Shown here: positions 17,059-26,083 of the stretch, piece by piece
How positions within the stretch are numbered: position 1 is the stretch's first letter
Layout of the letters: the number at the start of each line of letters is the position of its first letter
Origin: Paracoccus sp. IB05
GTDB taxonomy: Bacteria > Pseudomonadota > Alphaproteobacteria > Rhodobacterales > Rhodobacteraceae
Length of the DNA: 64,000 nucleotides
Direction: 5' to 3'
Assembly (NCBI RefSeq): GCF_016405985.1
Contig: NZ_JAEFCF010000014.1
Location: forward strand, 1 to 64,000
Position numbers and translations under genes: made by a program
The notes under the pieces: generated by a model
What the model was told of the DNA's origin: nothing
The model's database searches: none
What the model saw: only the letters and a program-made list of their open reading frames with translations

Positions 17059-17430
17059 TTACGCTTTTTCGACAAGCCGGCCGAGGACGCGGCCACCGAG
17101 GATATGCAGGTGATAATGCGGCACTTCCTGCATGCCTGACGTGCCGGCATTGGTGATGGCGCGGTAGCCTTCCGGCCCGGAAAGCCCCAGATCGGCGATC
17201 ACTTTCGCGACCGTGCGGTGGAAATCGATGATCTCGGCCTCTGGCGCCTCAGCGGCGAAATGGTCGAAATTGACATAGGCGCCTTTTGGAATCGCCAGCA
17301 CATGCACCGGCGCATGCGGCGCGATGTCGTGAAACACCAGCGTATGCGCGCTTTCCGCCACGGTCTTGTTCGGGATCTCACCGCGCAGGATGCGGGCGAA
17401 AATATTCTGCGGATCGTAATTCCAGCTCAT
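17059..17430 (-). CDS. HIT-family nucleotide hydrolase (HinT-like)
   Basis: 123 residues. The histidine triad VPHYHLHILGG is at about residues 103-113 and the N-terminal NIFARILRGEIPNKTV is typical of HinT-type purine nucleoside phosphoramidases. Such enzymes release AMP from aminoacyl adenylates or phosphoramidates in the cytoplasm. It ends facing soxZ and its start is about 33 bases from the end of the glycosyltransferase gene upstream on the same strand. No functional link with either neighbour is evident. Confidence 0.9.
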   Translation of the reverse strand: MSWNYDPQNIFARILRGEIPNKTVAESAHTLVFHDIAPHAPVHVLAIPKGAYVNFDHFAAEAPEAEIIDFHRTVAKVIADLGLSGPEGYRAITNAGTSGMQEVPHYHLHILGGRVLGRLVEKA

Positions 17431-17463
17431 GGGCAGGCTCCGGTTTGGAAAAATTGCGGATCT

Positions 17464-19041
17464 TCAGTCCACAAAGAGATAGGATGTGCCGGCGATTTCT
17501 TCCGCCTCGCTCAGCGGGATGCCGAAGAAATCCTGCAAGACCCGGGCATTCTCTGCCGCCGTGCCGCGCTGGCGGATGCGGTGGAATTCGGGGAAGTCAT
17601 TCTCGCGTATACGGTCACTCTCGAATTTCACGTCATAGCGGATGGTCGGCAACAGCCGCTCCAGCGTCTCGCGCGGAGAACTGGTCCCAGCCAGCCCCAC
17701 CCGTTTCGCATGCCCGATCAGATAGTCATCGGTGAAATCGCAGTCGATCTCAAGGAGTTTCACCCGCGCCTTGTCATTGTAGAAATCCTGCATCAGTTCG
17801 ACCGAGGCCGGGTCGATGCAGAAGACCAGCCGGTCGGTCTGCCAATAGTCGTACAGCATCCGGACGAGCGCACGCCGGTGCCGCGTGCGTTTCTCCAGCG
17901 TCGACTGGATGCCCCCCAGATCAGGCAAGGGCGTGCTGTCCTCATTGAAGAGGTAATCCACGGCCTGGAGGCTGCTGACATTCCGCGCGCGTTCGACCAG
18001 CCGTTTTGCCACATGCCATTTCTTGCAGGTGACCATCATCAGCGTGCGTTCGCGCCCGAGGCTGGCCTCGGTTTCCCAGAACCGCTGGGCGTAGCGCCGC
18101 CCCACCCTGCCGCGCGCGCTCAGGAAGCGGAACAGACTGCGCCCCTCATCCGAGATATGAAAGGTTTTGCCTTTTTGCGCATAGAGATCGCCAAGCCGCG
18201 CCCTCAGATCGGTGGCTTCCGGGCTGACCTTGCGCGCGAAGAGATAATCCTGGCTTAAGAGCAGGTCATAATGGTCGTTATAGAAGACCACCGGCATCCC
18301 GTAATCGGTGAACAGAAGGAAGGTCAGGGTCCGGGTGCGGATCTCGTTTTCCGGCACGATATGATGCACGAGGGTCTGGAAGAAGGTCTCATCCGGGATC
18401 CAGGTCGTGCGGAAAAACCGCATCACATCCCGGCGCCTGCGCATGAAATCCAGCAAGGCCTCGACGGTGCGGCGGCGCAGACACCACCACTGGCTGCCGA
18501 TCTGCATCACCAGATCGGCGGGGATCTTACGTTCCAGCCCGAGCCGCTTTTGCCATTCCAGTGACCGGTAGAACCAGGTCTTGCTGCTGCGTTCATTGAA
18601 CCAGTGGCGATAGATCAGCCGCTCTTCCCTGATGCCGGTCTTGATCCAGTCCGAGCGGAAGAAATCGAAGCTCTCGATATAATCCACATCCGCACGGCCG
18701 AGGACGTCATGGGCATATTCCGCCGTCTTGACCGGCATGCAATCGCCCGAGAGCATGTAGAAATGCGTGGCTCTGGGGAAGGCCGCGACCGCCGCGCGCA
18801 GGGCAAGCAGCGTGGCCTCGACAAGGCTCCATTCACCCCAGCCACAACGGATGCGCCGTTTCGCGAAAACCACCAGCGGATTGCCGGCAAGCGCCATGCG
18901 CAGCTGATCGAAATCGGCCTGCGACGAGCTCGCGTCGAAATGGATGGCGATGCAATCCCCGGCAGCGGTCAGCCGCTCTGCCTGGGCGATGATCCCGGCA
19001 GGATCTTTGTGACATAACAGGATATAGGCAATCGTCGCCAT
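17464..19041 (-). CDS. GT14-type glycosyltransferase with C-terminal DUF5928-like region
   Basis: 525 residues. The N-terminal 260 residues resemble the core-2/I-branching beta-1,6-N-acetylglucosaminyltransferase family: AYILLCHKDP at the start, THFYMLSGDCMPVKT near residue 95 and WIPDETFFQTLV near 217, where an acidic residue is expected in the active site. The C-terminal 250 residues fit the DUF5928 extension seen in Rhodobacteraceae homologues. The acceptor is unknown; a cell-surface polysaccharide is plausible. It is divergent from a sulfotransferase gene, with a 226-base AT-rich gap that probably holds both promoters. Confidence 0.75.
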   Translation of the reverse strand: MATIAYILLCHKDPAGIIAQAERLTAAGDCIAIHFDASSSQADFDQLRMALAGNPLVVFAKRRIRCGWGEWSLVEATLLALRAAVAAFPRATHFYMLSGDCMPVKTAEYAHDVLGRADVDYIESFDFFRSDWIKTGIREERLIYRHWFNERSSKTWFYRSLEWQKRLGLERKIPADLVMQIGSQWWCLRRRTVEALLDFMRRRRDVMRFFRTTWIPDETFFQTLVHHIVPENEIRTRTLTFLLFTDYGMPVVFYNDHYDLLLSQDYLFARKVSPEATDLRARLGDLYAQKGKTFHISDEGRSLFRFLSARGRVGRRYAQRFWETEASLGRERTLMMVTCKKWHVAKRLVERARNVSSLQAVDYLFNEDSTPLPDLGGIQSTLEKRTRHRRALVRMLYDYWQTDRLVFCIDPASVELMQDFYNDKARVKLLEIDCDFTDDYLIGHAKRVGLAGTSSPRETLERLLPTIRYDVKFESDRIRENDFPEFHRIRQRGTAAENARVLQDFFGIPLSEAEEIAGTSYLFVD

Positions 19042-19267
19042 GGGTCTCGTCTTACTGTGCCGCCGGCTTTGCGGGCCGGCGCTACGCTCTTACCAGACTA
19101 TCTGATAAAGGGCTTCATACTTCCTTGAAAAGGTCGGATTTCTTTGCTTTTTCCAGGCGAAGCTCTTGTGGTACATCCCGGCACCTGGCACGCATGCCCG
19201 CAGGGGTATTTTTGTGGTGGGCCCGGAACGGGGCATCGCGCTGCAGTTCGGAAAAAGGATGATGTGA

Positions 19268-20086
19268 ATGGGCTTTCCCGGCACCTGGATGACCGAAAGT
19301 GAAAGCGTGGTTTACCGCGTGGTGCCGAAATGCGCCTGTTCGACCATTGGTCAGATCATGTTCTATTCCGATCATGGCCGCTTCTTTGACGGCGATATCC
19401 ATGATGCCACCGCCGATATGCATAAATGGGCGCTGGAGGCGAGCCAGCCAAAGATCGAGGCCAATGTGAAGGCGCATAAGAGCTATGCCTTCACCTGCGT
19501 TCGGAATCCCTATACCCGGATCCTGTCGTCGTTTTTCGACAAGATCTGCGGCATTCAAAGGAATGGCCGCCGCTACCGGGGCAATCTGGTGCCGCTTCTG
19601 ATCCAGAAATACGGGATCGAGGTCGGCGGCGAGGACGGCAAGCAGGAGTTCGACCAGATCAGGAGCTTCCGCCGGTTCCTTTTGTTCGCGCGCGACACCA
19701 TCCGCTGGAAAAAACCAATGGAGCCGGATATTCACTGGTCAGCCATGGCCGGCCATGTCTCGACCTTTATCGTGAATGGCGGCCGCTATGACCGCATCGT
19801 CTTTACCGAGAAATTCAACGAAGGCATGCAATCGGTGCTCGACAGGATCGAGGTCGCACATCCCGTCGATCTGAAAACCATCCCGCGTTTTAACGAATCC
19901 GAAGGTCACGGGCCGAAACGCCTGCACCCGGTCGAAGATTATTTCGACGATCTCTCGATGCATCTGATGTGGGAGATCTACAAACGCGACTTCCAGCTCT
20001 TCCGCTATGATTTCGACAATCCCGGCAACAAGTTGCCAAAGGACGAGGTCGATCTTGACGAGGTTCACGCCAAGCTGGGGAACTGA
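19268..20086 (+). CDS. Sulfotransferase family 2 protein
   Basis: 272 residues. The PAPS 5'-phosphosulfate loop appears as VPKCACSTIG near residue 20 and the 3'-phosphate motif as CVRNPYTRILSSF near residue 79. Both are the canonical pair of carbohydrate sulfotransferases. It probably transfers a sulfate group from PAPS to a surface carbohydrate. Its divergent neighbour is a glycosyltransferase, and the two may decorate the same polymer. An ATG at 19289 is possible, but ATG 19268 follows GGAAAAAGGATG. Confidence 0.8.
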   Translation: MGFPGTWMTESESVVYRVVPKCACSTIGQIMFYSDHGRFFDGDIHDATADMHKWALEASQPKIEANVKAHKSYAFTCVRNPYTRILSSFFDKICGIQRNGRRYRGNLVPLLIQKYGIEVGGEDGKQEFDQIRSFRRFLLFARDTIRWKKPMEPDIHWSAMAGHVSTFIVNGGRYDRIVFTEKFNEGMQSVLDRIEVAHPVDLKTIPRFNESEGHGPKRLHPVEDYFDDLSMHLMWEIYKRDFQLFRYDFDNPGNKLPKDEVDLDEVHAKLGN

Positions 20087-20156
20087 GGCCCGCCCCCCCT
20101 CGGGCATCGCCCCTCAGCGGCGGCACCGTTCAGGAAACCCAGTCCCGGGCGTGTCC

Positions 20157-21377
20157 TCAGGGTCCGGTTTTCAGGTAATCGCCGCCGATCATCACATTGC
20201 CCGCAGCGTCGAGAAAGATCATCTGGACCAGATCCGGGCTGCCATTCTCAAAGCTGCGGATGACGGTGCCATTCTCAACCCGGTAGCGCCCCGATTGCGC
20301 CGAGCTGCTGCTGCCGGCATAGCCGCCGCTCTCGAAACTGGCGCTTGCACCGCCGAAGCTGTCATAGCTCCAGCGCCCGTCCGGCGCGAAATAAAGCGTG
20401 CTGGAAAATGTGGTGCCGCCGGTGATCCCGCTGCCCGGGGAAAACCCGGTATGGGAAAAGCTCTCGATCCTGCCGTTGATTTTTGTGCCATCGGGCAATG
20501 TCTGCACCCGGGTGCAGGTCGCACTGTCTGTGCAGTCAAAGCCCTGTTCCATATCGCCCTGCGCGATGCTGCGCGTGTCGCTTTGCCCATCGGCATAGTC
20601 CAGCAGCAGCTGATCCCCCCGGATCCGGTAATTGCCAAAGGACATATCCCCTGCCCTGAGCGCCGCCGCGCGGTCAAAGCTCTGCAGCCCGCCTGGCGGG
20701 GTGCCATCGTAGAATGTGCCATCCTTCCAGAAGACAAAGATCTCGCTTTCAAGCGTCATCTTCATCATCATGTCGATCCCGAGCGACCAGCGGGTGCCGG
20801 TGCCCTGCCAGACGCCGGAGATCCCGCCCGGATCAGGCGCACCCAGAAGCGGGGCTGCCCCTTCGGTCAGATAGCGCGCCGTGAGGATCATCGGCACGAT
20901 GTCGCGGGCGAAAATCTCCATACTGGCGGCAATCCGCGCCTCATCCCGGCTGTCGGCCTCGAAGCCATAGAATTCGGTGCGATCCGCGATTTCGACCGCC
21001 AGCAGGATCTGCACATCGCGCCCCGATTTCAGCGCCTGCATCGCGACCTTGTGGCGGCCCTCCTGCGAAAGCGATACCTCGCCGATCCGCTCCGGCTCCG
21101 GCTCGTCCGGGTCCAGAAACAGCCGCAGATTGCGCGCCAGAAGCTTGTCCGGTGCACCGGTCTTCACCTGCGAGCGCGCGATCCACATCCGGCAGAATTC
21201 GCATTCGTCATCGGGCAGGCGCGACCAGAGGGTCAGGGTGCCATTGGCCTCGCGCTGGCCCATGCTCCAGCCTTCGGGCAGGGTGAAGATGGTGTTCCCG
21301 TGCTGGCGCAGCTCGGCCCGCGCGGCCGCGGCTGGCAGCGTCAGGGCAACAGCGATCAGGAGGGATTTCAGCAGCAT
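20157..21377 (-). CDS. Secreted protein of unknown function
   Basis: 406 residues from ATG 21377, chosen because it begins a clean signal peptide (LLKSLLIAVALTLPAAAARA); the frame is open 87 bases further upstream. The mature protein has no motif I can name. The first half has a cysteine pair in DDECEFCRMW. The second half is rich in G, S and T with repeated short beta-like segments and a pair of cysteines in FDCTDSATCTR, and it ends with a pattern reminiscent of lipocalin-like or copper-resistance-type beta-barrels (DGRWSYDSFGG, SGRYRVENGTV). Likely periplasmic or outer surface. Convergent with the sulfotransferase. Confidence 0.65.
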   Translation of the reverse strand: MLLKSLLIAVALTLPAAAARAELRQHGNTIFTLPEGWSMGQREANGTLTLWSRLPDDECEFCRMWIARSQVKTGAPDKLLARNLRLFLDPDEPEPERIGEVSLSQEGRHKVAMQALKSGRDVQILLAVEIADRTEFYGFEADSRDEARIAASMEIFARDIVPMILTARYLTEGAAPLLGAPDPGGISGVWQGTGTRWSLGIDMMMKMTLESEIFVFWKDGTFYDGTPPGGLQSFDRAAALRAGDMSFGNYRIRGDQLLLDYADGQSDTRSIAQGDMEQGFDCTDSATCTRVQTLPDGTKINGRIESFSHTGFSPGSGITGGTTFSSTLYFAPDGRWSYDSFGGASASFESGGYAGSSSSAQSGRYRVENGTVIRSFENGSPDLVQMIFLDAAGNVMIGGDYLKTGP

Positions 21378-21487
21378 CGGGCACCCGGGATCAGGCAGGG
21401 ATGCGGCAAGTCTTTCTTGAGGGGCTGGCTTTGTCGAGACGGGAATCCCCCGCCCCGGCCGCATCGGCGGAAGTCAGGCCGGACCCG

Positions 21488-22723
21488 TCACACCGGATCA
21501 GGCCGGACACTTGCCGCGCGGTACCAGTCGATGATCCGGCGGCGCTCGGTCTCTTCCATGAAACTCAGATTGCCTGGCGGCATCGCATGGGTGACGCCCG
21601 CCTGGAGGTAGATCCGCCGTGCCTCATGCGCGATCTGCGCTTCGCTTTCCAGCACCACCGCCTTCGGGGGCCAGAGCATTCCCTCCCAGGCGGGTTCCGC
21701 CGCGTGACACATCGAGCAGCGCCCCTGCACGATCGAGACCACATCCCCGAAGCCGGGCGCGCTCGCATAGCGCAGCGCCTCGCCTTTCAGCGCCGCATCC
21801 TGGGCCACCAGCCGCAGGGGCGCGGTCGAGAGCCAGGCGATGATCAGGAACAGAACCACCGTCACGCCCCAGGTCCAGTGCGGATTGCCGCGCCCGGCAT
21901 GGCGGGCGTTGAACCAGTGGCGAATGGTGACGCCCATCAGGAAAACAAGGCTCGCGATGATCCAGTTATATTCGGTCGCGAAGGCCAGCGGGTAGTGGTT
22001 CGACAGCATCAGGAACAAAACCGGCAGCGTCAGGTAGTTGTTATGCGTGCTGCGCTGCTTGGCGATGCGGCCATATTTCGGATCGGGGCTGCGGCCCGCC
22101 TTCAGATCCGCCACCACGATCTTCTGATTGGGGATGATCACCAGGAAGACATTGGCGGACATGATCGTCGCAGTAAAGGCACCCAGATGCAAAAGCGCCG
22201 CCCGGCCAGAAAAGACCGAGGCATAGAAATACGACATCGCCACCAGAACGCCGAACAAGGCCAGCATGACAAGGCTTTGATTGGATTTCACAAAGACCCG
22301 GCAGATCGCATCATAGGCCAGCCATCCGAAGGCGAGCGATCCGACCGAGATCGCCACCGCCTGCCAGACCTGCAGCTCCATCACCCGGGGGTCGATCAGG
22401 AAAAGCTCGGCGCCCATGTAATAGACCAGCACCAGCATCAGGAAACCCGACAGCCATGTGGCGTAGCTTTCCCATTTGAACCAGATCAGGTGTTCGGGCA
22501 GGCGTTCGGGCGCGACGAGGTATTTCTGGATATGGTAAAAGCCGCCGCCATGAACCTGCCATTCCTCGCCATAGGCCCCCGGCGGAAGGTCGGGGGATTT
22601 CCTCAGCCCCAGATCCAGCGCCACGAAATAAAAGCTCGATCCGATCCAGGCGATGGCCGTGATCACATGCAGCCAGCGCGCCGCCAGTTGCATCCAGTCC
22701 CAGAGTACTGTGAAATCATACAT
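21488..22723 (-). CDS. puuD: Membrane-bound urate hydroxylase PuuD with cytochrome c domain
   Basis: 411 residues. About eight hydrophobic segments form the N-terminal membrane domain (WLHVITAIAWIGSSFYFVALD at the start, NQSLVMLALFGVLVAMSYF in the middle). A C-terminal cytochrome c domain carries CSMCH at about residues 335-339 and a possible axial Met in THAMPPGNLSF. PuuD oxidises urate to 5-hydroxyisourate and passes electrons to the respiratory chain instead of making peroxide. It heads a purine-degradation gene set with uraH, puuE-uraD, allE and allA, and a LysR gene diverges from it. Confidence 0.92.
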   Translation of the reverse strand: MYDFTVLWDWMQLAARWLHVITAIAWIGSSFYFVALDLGLRKSPDLPPGAYGEEWQVHGGGFYHIQKYLVAPERLPEHLIWFKWESYATWLSGFLMLVLVYYMGAELFLIDPRVMELQVWQAVAISVGSLAFGWLAYDAICRVFVKSNQSLVMLALFGVLVAMSYFYASVFSGRAALLHLGAFTATIMSANVFLVIIPNQKIVVADLKAGRSPDPKYGRIAKQRSTHNNYLTLPVLFLMLSNHYPLAFATEYNWIIASLVFLMGVTIRHWFNARHAGRGNPHWTWGVTVVLFLIIAWLSTAPLRLVAQDAALKGEALRYASAPGFGDVVSIVQGRCSMCHAAEPAWEGMLWPPKAVVLESEAQIAHEARRIYLQAGVTHAMPPGNLSFMEETERRRIIDWYRAASVRPDPV

Positions 22724-22859
22724 TGCCGTCGCCTCTTCTGCCTGAATGCCAGGCTATACCGAAGCCGGCTTTCCTGTTAACCGGGATAATCTCTGGGCAC
22801 TTTCAAACAGGGCCGAACAATCAAACTCTCTCCGCTTCTGCGCCAATCCGGATTTCAGG

Positions 22860-23795
22860 ATGAGCTATGTCAACAATCTGAGGATGTTCGTCAGGGTCTA
22901 TGACCTTGGCTCGATGTCAGCGGCGGCGCGGGATCAGCGCTGTTCGCCCGCCGTCGCCTCGTCCAGGATCTCCGAGCTGGAAAAGCATCTTGGCACCCGG
23001 CTCTTCAACCGCACCACGCGCTCGCTGCAACCGACCTCGAACGGGCGGCTGTTTTACGATGGCGCGCTCACGGTGCTTGAGGCGATTGCAGAGGCCGAAG
23101 CGGCCCTGATGACCGCGACGCAGAATCCGCGCGGCACCATTGTCATCTCGGCACCGCTGGGGGTCGGGCGGCGGCTGATCGCGCCACATGTGCCCGCCTT
23201 CAAGGATCTCTGGCCGCAGATCGAGCTGCGGCTGCGGCTTTCGGACCGGCCGGTGGATATCCTGGCCGAGGGGATCGACCTCGCCTTCCATCTTGGCATG
23301 CCCGAGGATTCCTCGCTGAAAATGCGGCTGATCTCAGGGGCGCCGCGGGTGCTTTGTGCCGCGCCGGATTATGTCGCGCGGCGCGGGATGCCGGCGGATG
23401 GCGCGGCGCTGATCAGAGACGGGCATGACTGCCTGATCCTGCGCTATCCGGGCGTGCGCGAATATCGCTGGACGCTGGAAACCCCTGACGGGCCGCAGCA
23501 ATTCGCCGTCAGCGGCCCGTTTGAAAGTGATGATGGCGATGTGCTGACCGGCTGGGCGCTGGATGGGCGGGGCATTGTGCTCAAACCGCTGTTTGAGGTG
23601 GCGGCGCATCTGCGCGAGGGCCGGCTGGTGCCGGTGGCGGTGGCCACGCCGCCGCTCGACACCCAGCTCGCAATCCTGATGCAGCACCGGCGGCTGAAAG
23701 ACCCGAAGCTGAAGCTCTTTGCCGATTACATCGTAACGCATATCCGCGAGGCAATCCGGCGCGAGACCGATGGCCCGTCGGCTGCTCTTTTGTAA
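22860..23795 (+). CDS. LysR-family transcriptional regulator
   Basis: 311 residues from ATG 22860 (MSYVNNLRMFVRVYDLGSMS). The N-terminal winged helix-turn-helix reads SMSAAARDQRCSPAVASSRISELEKHLGTRLF and the effector-binding domain continues with RGTIVISAPLGVGRRLIAPHV and the C-terminal substrate-type fold. The frame extends 114 bases upstream but the family start is MSYVNNL. It is divergent from puuD with a gap of 136 bases. This is the usual arrangement for a LysR protein controlling the neighbouring operon, so it may regulate urate degradation. The effector is unknown. Confidence 0.88.
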   Translation: MSYVNNLRMFVRVYDLGSMSAAARDQRCSPAVASSRISELEKHLGTRLFNRTTRSLQPTSNGRLFYDGALTVLEAIAEAEAALMTATQNPRGTIVISAPLGVGRRLIAPHVPAFKDLWPQIELRLRLSDRPVDILAEGIDLAFHLGMPEDSSLKMRLISGAPRVLCAAPDYVARRGMPADGAALIRDGHDCLILRYPGVREYRWTLETPDGPQQFAVSGPFESDDGDVLTGWALDGRGIVLKPLFEVAAHLREGRLVPVAVATPPLDTQLAILMQHRRLKDPKLKLFADYIVTHIREAIRRETDGPSAALL

Positions 23796-23802
23796 ACCGC
23801 TT

Positions 23803-23830
23803 TCCCGCAAATGCAGTCCCGCAAATGCAG
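23803..23830. repeat. 14-bp tandem duplication
   Basis: TCCCGCAAATGCAG occurs twice in immediate succession, right after the LysR stop codon and directly before the hairpin at 23831-23854. It looks like a small recent slippage duplication. Confidence 0.75.
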
Positions 23831-23854
23831 AACGCGGCCCCGAAGGGCCGCGTT
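23831..23854. terminator. Hairpin between convergent genes
   Basis: AACGCGGCCC, loop CGAA, GGGCCGCGTT: a perfect 10-bp stem with a stable tetraloop between the convergent LysR and DUF2125 genes. The pairing of AA with TT at the ends suits a bidirectional terminator, although the T-runs are short. Confidence 0.6.
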
Positions 23855-23880
23855 CCGGATTGTCGGGCCAAGGCCTCAGC

Positions 23881-25395
23881 TTATTGCAGCTGCTGGCCAT
23901 TTGCGAAGATGCTGAAGCCTTCTTTGAACTCGATTTTCGAGGTCAGGCTGTCGGGTTCCGAACCCGGCACCATGAACATGCCCATCATCATCCGCGCGCC
24001 CATTGCATCCTGTTCCGCGATGACGCCGATGGCGATCAGGCCGTTGATCAGCTGCTCTGCCCCGGTGAGGTTCACATTCACTTCGCCCAGCGGAGCCGGG
24101 AAGCCGATGCTGTTGTCGAAGGTCAGCGCGCCGGTTGCGTTAAGGGCGGCACCGGCCAGTTTCAGCGCGGCCTGGGTGATGTTCAGCGATTCCGGCTCCG
24201 GGATCACCGGCTCACCGCCGGTTTCATCTGCAACCGCCATCGCGATCCAGTCGACTTTCGCCTTGCCGCTGAGATCAAGCGCCAGATCGATCGGATCACG
24301 CTTCAGCGCGGAATTCGGGTCAAAGAGGCCCCAGCTTTCGTCATTCAGCGTCAGCTGACCAAGGATCAGCTTCAGGCCGTAATCGGCAGCGGTTTCCCCC
24401 GACATGACCGGCGAAAGCAGATTCATCTCGACATTGGCGATGTTGATCTTTGCCGGGGCCGGCAGGCCTTCGGAGGTCACGATGATCTCCATGCCGTCAT
24501 TGCCTTTGGAGGCAAGGCTGAAGACATCCTTGTTGAACAGCACATCCGCCGTAGCCGGGCCGGCCTTCATATCCATGTCAAACGACATGAACATCGACTT
24601 CTCGCTGGATTTGCCCGTGGAGGCGCCGTTGGTGGTGTTCAGCTTGAGCTGGAGACCCTGTTGCAGCGCGGTACCGAAATCAGCCGGCGACTGGATCTCG
24701 CCAAGGGTGATCGTGGTCGGCAGGGTGAATTCAGCGGTCAGCGCCAGATCGACGGATTCGCTGCTCGAGATGCTTTTCGTCTCGATCGATGGCTGGTCCG
24801 AATTGACCGAATAGATCAGCTTCGCCGTCTCAAGCGCCACCGAGAACACGCGGTTGGTGCCCGGGATATCGCTGTAGCTGCCCTTCAGCCCTTCAAAGGT
24901 GAAGTTGCCGTTATCTTTGCCCGGTGCCGGGGTTTCATCTTCGCCATAAGCAAAGCCCGGGGTGGTGAAATCATAGGCAATATCGAGCTTTTTCGCCGAA
25001 TAATCATAGATGATGCCACCATTATCGCCTTCGCGGGCGATGATGGACAGACCGTCATGGGTCAGTTTGGCCGTGCCACCTTCTTCGGCGGTGCCGGTCT
25101 GGAAGCCGATCGCGTCGCCGGGGGTGATGGTGACGGTGCCGTCGCTGTTCTCGGTCAGGGTCAGCGCCGAGACGGTCAGCGGATCCGGCGCGCCTTCCGG
25201 CGCGATGCTCAGACCGTTGAGGGTCAGAGTGCCGCCCGAATTCGCTTCGGTCGCGACATTGATGGTCAGCCCGATCAGGCCGGCGCCGTCCTTCCAGGAC
25301 TGCCAGACCTGATCAGCGGTCAGCGCCGCATGGGCGCTTCCACTCATCAGAACGACCATTGCGGGAACGGCAAAGCCATGCCTCAGAAACGCCAT
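23881..25395 (-). CDS. DUF2125 domain secreted protein
   Basis: 504 residues from ATG 25395, which follows GGAGAGATCAC; a frame extension to 25413 is possible. A signal peptide (RHGFAVPAMVVLMSGSAHA) leads a long beta-rich protein with low tryptophan and many T, S, D and N residues. The opening ALTADQVWQSWKDGAGLIGL and the general composition match DUF2125 proteins of Rhodobacteraceae. These are predicted to sit in the periplasm or outer membrane, with function unknown. It ends facing the LysR gene and begins after a 159-base gap from uraH on the same strand. Confidence 0.75.
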   Translation of the reverse strand: MAFLRHGFAVPAMVVLMSGSAHAALTADQVWQSWKDGAGLIGLTINVATEANSGGTLTLNGLSIAPEGAPDPLTVSALTLTENSDGTVTITPGDAIGFQTGTAEEGGTAKLTHDGLSIIAREGDNGGIIYDYSAKKLDIAYDFTTPGFAYGEDETPAPGKDNGNFTFEGLKGSYSDIPGTNRVFSVALETAKLIYSVNSDQPSIETKSISSSESVDLALTAEFTLPTTITLGEIQSPADFGTALQQGLQLKLNTTNGASTGKSSEKSMFMSFDMDMKAGPATADVLFNKDVFSLASKGNDGMEIIVTSEGLPAPAKINIANVEMNLLSPVMSGETAADYGLKLILGQLTLNDESWGLFDPNSALKRDPIDLALDLSGKAKVDWIAMAVADETGGEPVIPEPESLNITQAALKLAGAALNATGALTFDNSIGFPAPLGEVNVNLTGAEQLINGLIAIGVIAEQDAMGARMMMGMFMVPGSEPDSLTSKIEFKEGFSIFANGQQLQ

Positions 25396-25554
25396 GTGAT
25401 CTCTCCGGAACAATGCAATTACGCGAGTGACATGCCAAGGTTAGGGGCAGACTGCAAGTCAGCCTTTCCCGACCGGCGGAATTCTACGTAATTTGTCGGG
25501 CCCTGCAAAAATAGCATCCGGAAGGGCCGCAATCCAGGGAAAAAGGCCCGGCGG

Positions 25555-25911
25555 TCAGCTGCCCCGATAGGTTGAATAGGCGAAGGGGCTCAGCAGCAGT
25601 GGCACGTGATAATGCTGGTCAGCGCAGCCAATGCCAAAGCGGATCGGGATCTGGTCAAGAAACAGCCCATCGCCCTGGGCCTGGCCGCTCTGGCGCAGAT
25701 AATCGCCCGCGGCAAAGACCAGCTCATATTCCCCGGCCCGCATCGCCTCCCCCGCCAGAAGCGGTGCATCGCAGCGGCCATCCGCATTGGTCACCACCCG
25801 GGCAAGCAGCGCGCGCCCGTTCCCTTCGATGCGCCACAGGCTGATCGCAAGCCCCGCTGCCGGCTGGCCCCGCGCGGTGTCCAGCACATGTGTCGTCAGC
25901 CTGCCACCCAT
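25555..25911 (-). CDS. uraH: 5-hydroxyisourate hydrolase
   Basis: 118 residues, the full length of the transthyretin-like family. It starts [14 protein letters not shown] with the conserved histidine and ends with the signature YRGS at the C-terminus. It hydrolyses 5-hydroxyisourate made by PuuD to OHCU in the cytoplasm. It is divergent from the puuE-uraD fusion, which carries the next two reactions, and the 172-base gap should hold promoters for both. Confidence 0.95.
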   Translation of the reverse strand: MGGRLTTHVLDTARGQPAAGLAISLWRIEGNGRALLARVVTNADGRCDAPLLAGEAMRAGEYELVFAAGDYLRQSGQAQGDGLFLDQIPIRFGIGCADQHYHVPLLLSPFAYSTYRGS

Positions 25912-26083
25912 CTGCCGCCCCTCTCCTGATCAGTGCCGCCAGCAAAGCATGGCAGCGCCGCGCAGGCGAGTCTCTTGCAACAAGACCCGTAAGACCAGGA
26001 AGGAGTTTCGCGCAAAACAGAAAAGCCTTGCCGCCCGCCACGCGCTATTCTCCTGTGTGACAGCACTGCCGGAGCCCGTATTC

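Noticed and set aside
21377-21464. Longer start for the secreted unknown protein
   Set aside because: The extra 29 residues are not signal-like, and the ATG at 21377 starts a clean signal peptide.
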